Positions 1 to 7,441 of a DNA stretch of 20,451 nucleotides are shown here, in pieces. The stretch covers positions 1 through 20,451 of the forward strand of contig LIIK01000045.1 in NCBI GenBank assembly GCA_001421095.1, written 5' to 3'. The notes beneath the pieces were generated by a model that worked only from the letters and a program-made list of their open reading frames with translations, did not search any database and was not told the origin of the DNA. The position numbers and the translations under genes are program-made. The stretch is from Candidatus [Bacteroides] periocalifornicus (GTDB taxonomy: Bacteria > Bacteroidota > Bacteroidia > Bacteroidales > CAJPTX01). Positions within the stretch are counted from its first letter, which is position 1; each line of letters begins with the position of its first letter.

Positions 1-1
1 T

Positions 2-76
2 TTCGCTACGAAATCCGAACATGAAGCGGCGCAGGTGTTGAGTTGGTACGGCGATGGTACGAAGTTGATACGGTAG
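2..76 (+). CDS. Possible 3' end of an unidentified gene, cut by the window edge
   Basis: An open frame runs in from the left edge and stops with TAG at 74-76. It reads as 24 residues ending LSWYGDGTKLIR. I do not recognise a family. The only support beyond being open is that the YGDG-encoding bases 45-59 (GGTACGGCGATGGTA) recur, inverted, at the right edge of the window. There they also encode YGDG followed by a similar residue pattern (TKL against IEL). That suggests two members of a repeated protein or DNA family. It converges on the O-methyltransferase gene that ends at 112. It could equally be a chance open frame within a non-coding repeat. Confidence 0.3.
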   Translation, partial: FATKSEHEAAQVLSWYGDGTKLIR

Positions 77-111
77 ATTACCGCCAGAATCCTAGCATTG
101 AGCTGTGTTTG

Positions 112-756
112 CTAGCACCGTACCGCAAGCGTCACGCCATCGCGCACCGGGAGGATGCTCGTGGTGAATTCTGGGTCGTTGGCCAGCAGCGAGTTAAAGG
201 TTCGCAAGGCTTCGGTTCGGGCGTCATTCACAGCAGAATTCGCCACCTTGCCACCCCAGAGGGTGTTATCGGCCACCAGCAGCGCACCCACTGGTAAGAG
301 AGGACGGACGAGGCTGAGGTACTCCGGGTAGTCTGCCTTATCGCCATCCAAAAATACCAAATCAAAGGGGGCCACTAGGGTTGGGATAAGCTCCTGGGCT
401 GTGGCAAGGGCTAGGTGCACCCTCGCTGCAACGCGGGCCTCCTCCAGATAGCGCGCCGCGATGCTAGCATGCGCCTCCACGGGTTCGCAGGTCCAGATCT
501 CCGCATCACGAGCCGCTCGCGCTAGCTGGATGGTGGTGTAGCCCGTAAAGGTCCCTATCTCCAGTATTCGCCGCGGAGGGCGGAGTGCCACCAACACCCG
601 TAGCAGCGAGGCCAGCACTGGGCCGCCCAGCATGCGCGGATGCACCGTGTGGGCGTAGGTATCACGCACTAGGCGTTGGAGCAGCCCATCGTCGGGCTTC
701 AGGGTAGATTCCAGGTAGATCTGGAGGTCAAGGGGCTCTGCTGATACTGGGTGCAT
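112..756 (-). CDS. O-methyltransferase, caffeoyl-CoA/catechol-type (class I SAM-dependent)
   Basis: A 214-residue cytosolic SAM-dependent O-methyltransferase. The SAM-binding motif I is EIGTFTGYTT at about residues 66-75. The acidic metal/SAM motif DLVFLDGDKADYPEY lies at 132-146 and ADNTLWGG at 162-169. The protein ends with the family-typical LPVRDGVTLAVR. Length fits the bacterial family (about 210-220). These enzymes use a divalent metal to methylate vicinal hydroxyls, but the substrate cannot be inferred here. The ATG at 756 lies only 5 bases after the stop of the M16 protease gene, so the two are almost certainly cotranscribed. It is the last gene of the plsY-M16-methyltransferase group. 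The family assignment is firm, the physiological role unknown. Confidence 0.9.
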   Translation of the reverse strand: MHPVSAEPLDLQIYLESTLKPDDGLLQRLVRDTYAHTVHPRMLGGPVLASLLRVLVALRPPRRILEIGTFTGYTTIQLARAARDAEIWTCEPVEAHASIAARYLEEARVAARVHLALATAQELIPTLVAPFDLVFLDGDKADYPEYLSLVRPLLPVGALLVADNTLWGGKVANSAVNDARTEALRTFNSLLANDPEFTTSILPVRDGVTLAVRC

Positions 757-761
757 TCCTT

Positions 762-2000
762 CTACTTGTAGATCAATGCGTAAAGCCCATCGGGATTCAC
801 CACCTCTCGGGCCACCTGCTGCATTTCATCGGCAGTTATAGCCTCCACCTCATCCTCGGCCTCTTGAAATGATATCGGCTCAAGCCCCATGAGTAGGCGT
901 CTACCTGCCCCCAGCATTATCGATTCCAGATTCTCAGAGCCTAGGTAGAGCTGCCCGAGGAACTGCCGCTTGGCTATGTGGAGGCGGCTGCTGGAGAGTG
1001 GTCGGTTACAGATCTCGCGCAGCTCCCTATAGAGCAGGTCAAAGGCCCTGGGGAGATTCGCGGGATCGGTGCCGAAGTAGATGGTGAACACCCCCGTATC
1101 AGAATACCCAGTGTACCCGCACTCTACCGTGTAGGCCAAGCCGGCCCGCTCACGCAGCCTACGGTTTAGCAATGCCGTGGAGGCGTAGCCCCCCAGCAGG
1201 TTGGCAAGCAACGCTAGCGCCGACGAGCCGGGATGCCCCATGCTGTAGGCCGAGGCCCCCACTACTGTGTGCGACTGCGCGGTGCGTAGCCTGGCTACCC
1301 TGCACTGCGGCGATGTGGTAGAGAAAAGGGCTCGGTGGCTAAGGGTGGATGGCCCCGCAAGCCCGGCAAAGTGGCGAGCGGCTAACGACGAGAACCGTGT
1401 GAATCCGTAGGGCCCGCAGCTACAGAGTACCATCCGCTGCGGCGCGTACTCGCGGGCTATGAAGCGCAGCATATCCTCTCGGGTAAAACGCTTCACCCTG
1501 GCCGGGACGCCGAGTATCGAATGCCCAAGGGGGTGCGGCCCAAAGAGCAGATCCTCGAAGTCATCGAATATGAGCTCGGCGGGCGAATCCCTATAGGAGG
1601 CTATCTCCTCGAGCACCACCTCCCGTTCCCTCTCCAGCTCCTGCGCGGGGAATGAGGCCCGGCAGGCTATATCAGCCACAATCTCCAGGGCTCGCGGCAG
1701 ATCGGTTGGCACAAAAGCTGCCTGTATGGCCGTCTCCTCCTTGCTGGTGTACGCATTCAGCTCACCGCCCACATTCTCTAGCCGGCTGCTGACCTGGAAT
1801 GCATTCCGGGTGGCTGTGCCCTTAAATAGCATGTGCTCTATGAGGTGCGCCAGCCCATGCTCGGTGGGCAGCTCATCGCGCGACCCCACACCAACCAGGA
1901 GCGCAAGGTAGGCTACCCGAGAGTCTGACTGGTAATGGAGGAGCCGCAACCCGGAGGGCAACACCCCTTGGGAAAGCTGCAGGCTACGTGGCGAGGGCAT
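762..2000 (-). CDS. M16 family zinc metallopeptidase (insulinase/pitrilysin-like)
   Basis: A 412-residue protein with the inverted zinc motif HLIEH at residues 52-56. The distal zinc-ligand glutamate lies about 76 residues later, in the VVLEEI stretch near 131-132, so the catalytic set looks intact. The length is that of a half-size M16B (processing-peptidase-like) enzyme with one active N-terminal and one inactive C-terminal M16 domain. The C-terminal half holds RLRERAGLAYTVE, which matches the substrate-clasping R..Y motif of the family. No signal peptide is visible, so a cytoplasmic role is likelier than an outer-membrane one. The ATG at 2000 follows plsY by 44 bases, and the methyltransferase starts 5 bases after its stop. 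Confidence 0.92.
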   Translation of the reverse strand: MPSPRSLQLSQGVLPSGLRLLHYQSDSRVAYLALLVGVGSRDELPTEHGLAHLIEHMLFKGTATRNAFQVSSRLENVGGELNAYTSKEETAIQAAFVPTDLPRALEIVADIACRASFPAQELEREREVVLEEIASYRDSPAELIFDDFEDLLFGPHPLGHSILGVPARVKRFTREDMLRFIAREYAPQRMVLCSCGPYGFTRFSSLAARHFAGLAGPSTLSHRALFSTTSPQCRVARLRTAQSHTVVGASAYSMGHPGSSALALLANLLGGYASTALLNRRLRERAGLAYTVECGYTGYSDTGVFTIYFGTDPANLPRAFDLLYRELREICNRPLSSSRLHIAKRQFLGQLYLGSENLESIMLGAGRRLLMGLEPISFQEAEDEVEAITADEMQQVAREVVNPDGLYALIYK

Positions 2001-2044
2001 AAACTAGACCGAATGGATGATAATGGATTCCGCCTCCCGTGCAC

Positions 2045-2692
2045 CTACTTCCCCATGGTTCCCTTGCCCGAGGGCTTGAACCGCGACTCCTCCCCGCGGA
2101 GCAGCCGCTTGATATTGGCTCGATGGGTGAGGAGGAGCAACAGGGCGACTACGCACCCGAACACCAGGAGCGGAATGTTCCGGGATTGGAACACGAAAAA
2201 GAGGAAAATGGGGTACGAGAGCCCCGCGAGCATAGAGCCGAGCGAGACGTAACGGGTGGCGATAAGCACGATGGCGAACACCCCCAAGGCGCACAGCGCA
2301 GCCCACGGGTGCAGGGCCAGCGCAACCCCGCAGATGGTGGCAACCCCCTTCCCCCCCCGGAATCCTGCGAATAGAGGGAATATATGCCCTGCTATGGCCG
2401 CAAGCCCCAAGCCGATACCCAGCAGCGTATGGAGCTGTGGGCTGCTACCCAGCCAACCCGCTAGCAGGCCGAGCGACACTGCGCAGTAGCCCTTGGCCAA
2501 ATCGATGGCAAACACTATCAGCCCCGTGCGCAGCCCGAGTACCCGTATGGTGTTAGTAGCACCCGCATTATGGCTACCATGCTCGCGCACGTCGATCCCA
2601 TAGAACCGCTTCCCGATCCACACCGCCGTGGGTATGCTCCCCAAAAGGTAGGCAACCGATACTAACCCTGCTATAATAAGTGTATGCTCCAT
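2045..2692 (-). CDS. plsY: Glycerol-3-phosphate acyltransferase PlsY
   Basis: Integral inner-membrane enzyme that transfers acyl groups from acyl-phosphate to glycerol 3-phosphate, the first committed step of phospholipid synthesis. All three PlsY signature regions are visible: GSHNAGATNTIRVLG (Ser-x-Asn-x-Gly-Ala-Thr-Asn type), IDLAKGY, and GHIFPLFAGFRGGKGVAT. The hydrophobic segments fit the multi-spanning topology, and the tail is basic (LTHRANIKRLLRG). Two in-frame ATGs exist, at 2704 and 2692. I prefer 2692 because the predicted promoter (-7 box 2717-2724) would leave only a few bases of leader before 2704, and the shorter form begins directly with the hydrophobic helix. It is the first gene of the operon with the M16 protease. 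Confidence 0.93.
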   Translation of the reverse strand: MEHTLIIAGLVSVAYLLGSIPTAVWIGKRFYGIDVREHGSHNAGATNTIRVLGLRTGLIVFAIDLAKGYCAVSLGLLAGWLGSSPQLHTLLGIGLGLAAIAGHIFPLFAGFRGGKGVATICGVALALHPWAALCALGVFAIVLIATRYVSLGSMLAGLSYPIFLFFVFQSRNIPLLVFGCVVALLLLLTHRANIKRLLRGEESRFKPSGKGTMGK

Positions 2693-2716
2693 GCTGCAAG
2701 ACATCTAATCTGGCGG

Positions 2717-2747
2717 CAAAGTTAGCGGTTAGGAGGGAGGTAGGCAA
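2717..2747 (-). promoter_or_regulatory. Bacteroidota-type promoter for the plsY operon
   Basis: On the minus strand TAACTTTG (2717-2724) matches the TAnnTTTG -7 consensus. A TTG -33 element (2745-2747) sits 20 bases upstream. The box lies just ahead of plsY and divergent from the HEAT-protein promoter about 90 bases away. The consensus and spacing are established for Bacteroidota; its use here is inferred. Confidence 0.6.
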
Positions 2748-2813
2748 GAGGGGAACGCTATAAGCACCGCCTAAGCGCCCACCATACCTAGGCACTATCA
2801 GGAAACATCGTGC

Positions 2814-2840
2814 TTGCTTGCGGAGAAAATGCTACCTTTG
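2814..2840 (+). promoter_or_regulatory. Bacteroidota-type promoter for the HEAT-repeat gene
   Basis: TACCTTTG at 2833-2840 matches the -7 consensus exactly. TTG triplets upstream (2814-2816 and 2818-2820) give a somewhat short spacing for the -33 element. A start site near 2847 would leave about 23 bases of leader before the ATG at 2870 and would lie downstream of the GTG at 2810, which argues against that longer start. Confidence 0.55.
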
Positions 2841-2869
2841 CACCGAGAGAGCACCCTATACCGCAAGCC

Positions 2870-3430
2870 ATGAACGCAAAGAGAACCCAGAGCAACACAG
2901 ACCTCTTGGAGGCGCTCCGTAGCCCCAATACCACCACCCGCCGGGCAGCAATGGCCGAAATACGCAGCCTGGAAGACGACAGCCTGGTGCCGCTGCTGGT
3001 GGCGCTGCTCGCCGACCCCGCCGCTCCCGAGGGGGCCGCCGAGGCTGCCTACGCCCTGCTGTGCGATGCGCGATACTCCTCGCTGGTAGAGGAACTCGGG
3101 CAAGCGTTGGCAGGTACCCATAGCCCCGCTACGCACGCCCGGCTGCTCTCCATCACATGGCAAAACCGGCTGAATTTCGCCCCCCTGCTGCCCCGCTTGA
3201 TCGCCGCGCTCAGTGGCGATGACCTGCAAGTGGCCATAGAGGCCGCCACGGGCATAGAGATGGCCCTAGAGGTGGCTACTATCGACGAGCTAAAAGCGGC
3301 CTCGGCACTGCTGAAAGACGCACTGCCCAAGGTGAAGCACCGTGAAATCATCACGCTGGTGAAAGAGGCGCAGCTCGCCACTGCCAACATGATGATGCAG
3401 CGTATGGAGGAGCTGAAAGGCGAACGGTAG
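2870..3430 (+). CDS. Small HEAT-repeat protein
   Basis: A 186-residue protein made of amphipathic helix pairs of HEAT/armadillo type, for example SPNTTTRRAAMAEIRSLED followed by SLVPLLVALLADPAAPEGAA and later LLPRLIAALSGDDLQVAIEA. Such solenoids act as binding scaffolds. No catalytic residue, signal peptide or membrane segment is visible, so it is probably a cytoplasmic protein of unknown partner. The start is the ATG at 2870, because an in-frame GTG at 2810 lies upstream of the -7 promoter box. It is transcribed divergently from plsY. The following aspartase gene is about 310 bases away with its own promoter, so a functional link to it is not implied. Confidence 0.75.
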   Translation: MNAKRTQSNTDLLEALRSPNTTTRRAAMAEIRSLEDDSLVPLLVALLADPAAPEGAAEAAYALLCDARYSSLVEELGQALAGTHSPATHARLLSITWQNRLNFAPLLPRLIAALSGDDLQVAIEAATGIEMALEVATIDELKAASALLKDALPKVKHREIITLVKEAQLATANMMMQRMEELKGER

Positions 3431-3651
3431 CTGGCTATTGGGCCACCCTCCCCTCCAAAAGCTGCCCGTAGGCAACGGTTCTCCTTGCCGAACTGCCCGC
3501 CCTCCGCGGATTCTCGTTCCCTGGAGTTCCCCATAATCCCCCTGCTGCGCAATAGACGCCCTACGCCCGCCCCCAAAAAGCTCCGCCCTCCCCGGGAGCA
3601 TGCGTTTGGGCACGGTAGCCCGCACGATTTCCCCTGTGTTTTTCTGCAGGC
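3431..3651. other. Intergenic stretch, nothing recognised
   Basis: Together with the promoter that follows, this fills the 313-base gap between the HEAT-protein gene and the aspartase gene. It is C-rich on the plus strand. I see only a weak short inverted repeat (GGCAA at 3471-3475 with TTGCC at 3485-3489) without a T-run. No convincing terminator, small gene or RNA was found. Confidence 0.4.
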
Positions 3652-3682
3652 TTGTTTCCATAGTCTAGAATGCCTACCTTTG
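3652..3682 (+). promoter_or_regulatory. Bacteroidota-type promoter for the aspartase gene
   Basis: TTG at 3652-3654, a 20-base spacer, then a perfect TACCTTTG -7 box at 3675-3682. This is the best-formed promoter in the window. A start near 3689 would give a leader of about 55 bases before the ATG at 3744. I see no clear CRP-type operator around it. Confidence 0.7.
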
Positions 3683-3743
3683 CGGATTCTTTTTCGGCAA
3701 GAACCGATAGGAAGGCTGATATAAAAACGTCAAAATCAAGGCG

Positions 3744-5603
3744 ATGGATAGGCAGCAGACGATGGAATTCCTCAAGGGGATTCGGCTATTTCAAGATTTG
3801 GACACACGGCAGCTTGCCGCGCTAGCCGACAGCGTGCGAGAGGTCGATTTTAAGGCCGGCGAACTGCTCTTCTGGGAGAACGGCCCCCGGGAAGAGTTCT
3901 TCATCATCCTCGAGGGCGAGGTGGAGCTCTATAAGAGCAGCCCCTACGGCGCGGAGATTAAACTGGCGCAATTCCACTCTGGCGACTTCCTGGGCGAGGG
4001 TTCATGGATGCCAGACTCTACCCACTCCACCTCGGCCAGGGCGCTAGTCACCACCTCGGTGCTGGTAATCGGCAAAAAATTCTTCCAGAGCGATGCCGAT
4101 GCCACCATCAAGGTCTTCAGCCACATAGTGCAGGTGGTATCCCAACGGATGGGGCAGGCAAACGCCCAACGCATCAAAACGGGCGCGCAGTACTTCAGCG
4201 GCAACACCCGCCTAGAGCATGACCTCCTCGGGGAGCGCAATGTGCCTGCCGAGAGCTACTACGGGGTGCAGACCCTGAGGGCGCTGGAGAATTTCGCCAT
4301 CTCTGGGGTGAATATCAGCTTCTACCCCTCGATAATCAACGGGCTGGCCATGGTGAAAGAGGCGGCTGCAGAGGCCAACCATGACCTCGGGCTGCTGCCA
4401 ACCGACATCCGCGACGCCATAGTAACGGCCTGCCACGAGCTGCGCAACGGAAAGCTACACCAGCACTTCGTAGTCGACATGATACAGGGCGGTGCCGGGA
4501 CCTCCACCAACATGAATGCGAACGAGGTAATCGCCAACCGTGCCCTGGAACTCATGGGGCACAAGCGCGGCGAATACCAGTACTGCCACCCCAATAACCA
4601 TGTGAACCTCTCGCAAAGCACCAACGATGCCTACCCCACCGCCATGAAGCTGGGCATCTACATGATAAACGAGAAGCTCACCGAGGCGGTAGATAGCCTC
4701 GCGCTTGCCTTTGCCGCCAAGGCTGAGGAGTTCAAGCATATCATAAAAATGGGGCGCACCCAGCTACAGGATGCCGTGCCCATGACGCTCGGGCAGGAGT
4801 TCCAAGCCTATGCCGATATGCTCAAGGGGGAAAGCGCCGTGCTAAAAAGGGCTGCCGACCTATTCCTAGAGCAGAATATGGGGGCAACGGCCATCGGCAC
4901 GGGCATCAATAGCGAGCCGGGCTACGCCGAAAAATGCACAGAGCACCTCTGCCGCATCTCGGGCTACAAGGTTCGCCTCGCGAGCAATCTGGTGCAAGCA
5001 ACACAGGATACCAGCGATTTCGTAACCTACTCGGGCGCCCTTAAACGGTTGGCCACCAAGGTATCAAAGATCTGCAACGACCTCCGCCTCCTATCCTCAG
5101 GGCCTCGTACTGGGCTCAACGAGATCAACCTCCCCCCACGGCAACCCGGCTCTAGCATCATGCCCGGGAAGGTGAACCCCGTGATACCAGAGGTTGTGAA
5201 CCAGGTGGCCTTCAAGGTGATTGGCAACGACCTCACCGTGACGATGGCAGTAGAGGCTGGGCAACTGGAGCTGAATGTATTCGAACCCGTAGCGGTACAG
5301 AGCATATTTGAGAGCGTAGTGATGCTGAAGAATGGGCTCAAGACCCTAGAACACCGCTGCGTGAACGAAATCACCGCCAATGCCGACAGGTGCAAAGACC
5401 TCGTGTACCATAGCATCGGGATTGTAACAGCGCTGAACCCTGTGATCGGCTATGAGAAATCGACCATTGTGGCCAAGGAGGCCCTAGAGCAGAATGCAAG
5501 CGTCTATGACCTCGTGCTGCAAAAGGGGTGGCTCACCAAGGCTCAGCTCGACGAAATCCTCTCCCCCGAACGGATGATAGAGCCTCGGAAAATGCGGATG
5601 TAG
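3744..5603 (+). CDS. aspA: Aspartate ammonia-lyase with N-terminal cyclic-nucleotide-binding domain
   Basis: A 619-residue fusion. Residues about 8-125 form a CRP/cNMP-type beta-barrel: the helical start MEFLKGIRLFQDL, the strand EEFFIILEGEVELYKSS, and a phosphate-binding-cassette-like segment FLGEG...TSARAL at 82-101 with the G-E pair and the Arg. From about residue 156 to the end the protein is a full aspartase: LLGERNVPAESYYGVQTLRALENF, QGGAGTSTNMNANEV, GRTQLQDAVPMTLGQEF, and the flexible catalytic loop GSSIMPGKVNP at 469-479. This part resembles E. coli AspA more than fumarase. The enzyme deaminates L-aspartate reversibly to fumarate and ammonia, feeding fumarate respiration or anaerobic aspartate use. 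The fused sensor suggests allosteric control by a cyclic nucleotide, which is inference. No N-terminal DNA-binding HTH accompanies the sensor. Monocistronic, with its own promoter and terminator. Confidence 0.95.
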   Translation: MDRQQTMEFLKGIRLFQDLDTRQLAALADSVREVDFKAGELLFWENGPREEFFIILEGEVELYKSSPYGAEIKLAQFHSGDFLGEGSWMPDSTHSTSARALVTTSVLVIGKKFFQSDADATIKVFSHIVQVVSQRMGQANAQRIKTGAQYFSGNTRLEHDLLGERNVPAESYYGVQTLRALENFAISGVNISFYPSIINGLAMVKEAAAEANHDLGLLPTDIRDAIVTACHELRNGKLHQHFVVDMIQGGAGTSTNMNANEVIANRALELMGHKRGEYQYCHPNNHVNLSQSTNDAYPTAMKLGIYMINEKLTEAVDSLALAFAAKAEEFKHIIKMGRTQLQDAVPMTLGQEFQAYADMLKGESAVLKRAADLFLEQNMGATAIGTGINSEPGYAEKCTEHLCRISGYKVRLASNLVQATQDTSDFVTYSGALKRLATKVSKICNDLRLLSSGPRTGLNEINLPPRQPGSSIMPGKVNPVIPEVVNQVAFKVIGNDLTVTMAVEAGQLELNVFEPVAVQSIFESVVMLKNGLKTLEHRCVNEITANADRCKDLVYHSIGIVTALNPVIGYEKSTIVAKEALEQNASVYDLVLQKGWLTKAQLDEILSPERMIEPRKMRM

Positions 5604-5614
5604 CACGGTTTACA

Positions 5615-5653
5615 GAAAAAGAAAACGCCCACCTGGAGGTGGGCGTTTTCTTT
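5615..5653 (+). terminator. Rho-independent terminator after aspA
   Basis: A near-perfect stem GAAAACGCCCACC (5621-5633) pairs with GGTGGGCGTTTTC (5638-5650) around a four-base TGGA loop, followed by T residues and preceded by an A-run. It lies 12 bases after the aspA stop. The symmetry and A-tract would allow some function on the other strand too. Confidence 0.9.
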
Positions 5654-5675
5654 ACGCGTCAGAATGTCGCAATAC

Positions 5676-5830
5676 AAGACCTCTGCTAAACGCACATAAA
5701 CAACGTGGCACGCCGTGTTGCTACGGCCTTCGATACATTGAATCTCCTGATCAAACCCTATTTCCCCGCAAGAAGGGAGAGAGTCCCTTTACAAAAAGAT
5801 TGAGACCATATGGGACTTTTGCAGAGGGCT
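5676..5830 (+). mobile_element. Non-autonomous 155-bp element (MITE-like), copy 1
   Basis: Begins AAGACCTCTGC and ends TTTTGCAGAGGGCT, so the ends are inverted (core CCTCTGCAAAA). It is flanked by a perfect 6-bp direct repeat CAATAC (5670-5675 and 5831-5836), as expected of a target-site duplication. It aligns along its whole length with copy 2 (14243-14397, same length, same orientation) and, inverted, with copy 3 (18296-18447), although it is the most diverged. Inside lie a hairpin at 5701-5720 and a second stem AGTCCC/GGGACT (5782-5787 with 5812-5817). It encodes no transposase and sits between the convergent ends of aspA and the aminotransferase-like gene. Confidence 0.8.
5701..5720. repeat. 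Palindromic hairpin inside element copy 1
   Basis: The 20-mer CAACGTGGCACGCCGTGTTG folds into nine pairs, including two G-U pairs when read as RNA. The equivalent hairpins in the other copies keep the pairing with different bases, so the structure rather than the sequence appears conserved. Confidence 0.75.
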
Positions 5831-5878
5831 CAATACCTAAGAAGGGCACTATGCGCACAGTCCCTTTACCGTAGGAGT

Positions 5879-6796
5879 CTACTGGGTTTGCCCCACCCTT
5901 TCGGGGAAGTAGACCCTGTTGAGCATATCGGTCAATGGGGGCGTTACATCGGTCTTGTAGCGCCAGTAATTTCCAATGCCTACCACACGCTCTAGCCCAT
6001 ACCACGTGCTGGCGAGGAATATCTGTTCAGCCTCCAAGAGCTGCTTAGGCATCAGGGGGTGCTCTTCCACAGCCACTACCCTTTTGGAGAGCGGTGCAGT
6101 GCGCGCTATCATAAGCCGAATAGGGTCATCCACAGCCCCCTCTTCTACTGGGGGGGTGACGAGTATCTGCTCGGGTGTGTAAATGTAGAGCATTCGCCCG
6201 GGGATGCCGGCCACTCGCCCCTTCGCGTTGAGCAGAATCCCGTAATCTCTCCCGAATCTGGCTGCGTAGTGCTCAGCATACCACTCTACAGGATTCGCCA
6301 GCCAACGGATACCTGCCGCAGGGCCTATGGGCATTTGTCGCTCTTTGTAGAATTCGAGAAACACTGGCCTCTCAGGCTCTACATAGGTTGCGCATCCAGC
6401 TGGTAAACTGCTGATTGCTAGGCTCGTGGTGGCATTCTCAAAGCCCAGGAGGTCTCGCTCGTAGTGCAAGTAAGCCTCCAGCAGGAGTAGGGTGGTGCTG
6501 AAGTGCCGATTGCGGTTGAGCAGGGTGGCTATGGCCTTCTCGAGCGTCTCCAATGTTAGCCCCGCGGGGAACGGCATCCTAGCCAATGACAGCTGGGTCG
6601 AGAGGCTCGCGAAGTAGGCTGGCAGCTGGCGAGCTGTAGTGCCATGCGCAATGAGCGGAATGCCAAACCCCAAAAGCTGCGCCCCCTGCCATTCTGCGTG
6701 CGTGAATAGGGGGCTGGCGGAAGGTAGAAACTGCCCATCAACCCATACCAAGCGCCCCCGAGCTGGCTGGGGATCATGCAGCGTGCGTAGGAGCAT
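5879..6796 (-). CDS. Class IV aminotransferase-fold protein, probably lacking PLP chemistry
   Basis: A 305-residue protein with the overall pattern of branched-chain/D-amino-acid aminotransferases and aminodeoxychorismate lyase: an N-terminal VWVDGQFLP strand, a helical ARQLPAYFASLSTQLSL segment, YGILLNAKGRVAG, TPPVEEGAVDDPIR (compare TPPL..GILPGITR) and LLEAEQIFLASTWYGLERV. The lysine that normally binds PLP is expected in a motif like IKSLNLL.N.LA. Here the matching stretch reads IRWLANPVEWYA, with Arg164 in the lysine position. The usual E-G-T-x-x-N after the G-x-V turn is G-I-P-G-R-M (197-202). It may therefore be a pseudoenzyme or bind another ligand. No paralogue is in the window. It is the last gene of the ftsY-to-5879 cluster, 12 bases after the rhomboid gene. 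The alignment was done by eye. Confidence 0.75.
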   Translation of the reverse strand: MLLRTLHDPQPARGRLVWVDGQFLPSASPLFTHAEWQGAQLLGFGIPLIAHGTTARQLPAYFASLSTQLSLARMPFPAGLTLETLEKAIATLLNRNRHFSTTLLLLEAYLHYERDLLGFENATTSLAISSLPAGCATYVEPERPVFLEFYKERQMPIGPAAGIRWLANPVEWYAEHYAARFGRDYGILLNAKGRVAGIPGRMLYIYTPEQILVTPPVEEGAVDDPIRLMIARTAPLSKRVVAVEEHPLMPKQLLEAEQIFLASTWYGLERVVGIGNYWRYKTDVTPPLTDMLNRVYFPERVGQTQ

Positions 6797-6808
6797 GTAG
6801 CCTAGGGG

Positions 6809-7438
6809 TTAGAACCACGGCAAATCGGTAATGGCCGACAAGAAAAAACTGAAGAGCTTGGGATTCATGAGCAGCGGGTATATGAATCCGAATAGGGCGC
6901 CGTAGAGGTGGGCTCGGTGGTCTATGTGGTCATTCACATTGCGGGCGGCCATCCGCCAGGAGTACACCACGTAGCCCACACCCAGCAAGATTCCAGGAAT
7001 CGGCACTAGCGCAAAGAGGTAGAGCGGAGTCCAAGGGTCAAAAAAAATGCTGGCGAATATCACGCTTGCCACGCCACCCGAGGCCCCTACGCTCAGCGCC
7101 GCGGGGTTATCCTTCTGCTTGGGTAAGCCCAGCACTGCTGCCGTTACCCCGCCTCCCAGGTAGAGCGTAAGGAAGTGGAGTGTTGGCACTGATACCCACC
7201 CCGAATCGGCCAGCGAATGGAAAAGCTCCCACACCTCGGAGGCAAAGGAGTAGAAGACCAACATATTGATGATAAGATGCAGCCAGCTCCCATGCACAAA
7301 CATGTGGGTGAGCAGCCGGTAGTACTGCTTGCTGTGCACTACCTGGAAGGGTGAAAGCGCCAACCGGTAGAACAGATCGCGCTGCCGAAAGCACAGTGCA
7401 GAGACAACAACGGTGATTACAACTAGGAGCAGTATCAT
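6809..7438 (-). CDS. Rhomboid family intramembrane serine protease
   Basis: A 209-residue polytopic membrane protein. It has the rhomboid HxxxN motif in SWLHLIINM (His54, Asn58), the serine motif SVGASGGV with Ser120, and the catalytic-histidine helix DHRAHLYGALFGF with His177, so the Ser-His dyad looks intact. Five to six hydrophobic segments are visible, consistent with the basic six-TM rhomboid core. Rhomboids cleave transmembrane substrates within the inner membrane; the substrate here is unknown. The ATG at 7438 lies 3 bases after the holA stop and its stop is 12 bases before the aminotransferase-like gene, so it should be cotranscribed with both. Confidence 0.93.
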   Translation of the reverse strand: MILLLVVITVVVSALCFRQRDLFYRLALSPFQVVHSKQYYRLLTHMFVHGSWLHLIINMLVFYSFASEVWELFHSLADSGWVSVPTLHFLTLYLGGGVTAAVLGLPKQKDNPAALSVGASGGVASVIFASIFFDPWTPLYLFALVPIPGILLGVGYVVYSWRMAARNVNDHIDHRAHLYGALFGFIYPLLMNPKLFSFFLSAITDLPWF

Positions 7439-7441
7439 ATT

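Noticed and set aside
2004..2306. Open frames antisense to or out of frame with plsY and other GC-rich genes
   Set aside because: Shadow frames of clearly identified genes with no independent evidence.
2810..2869. Upstream GTG start for the HEAT-repeat protein
   Set aside because: It lies ahead of the predicted -7 box, so the transcript would not contain it, and the extra 20 residues add no family similarity.
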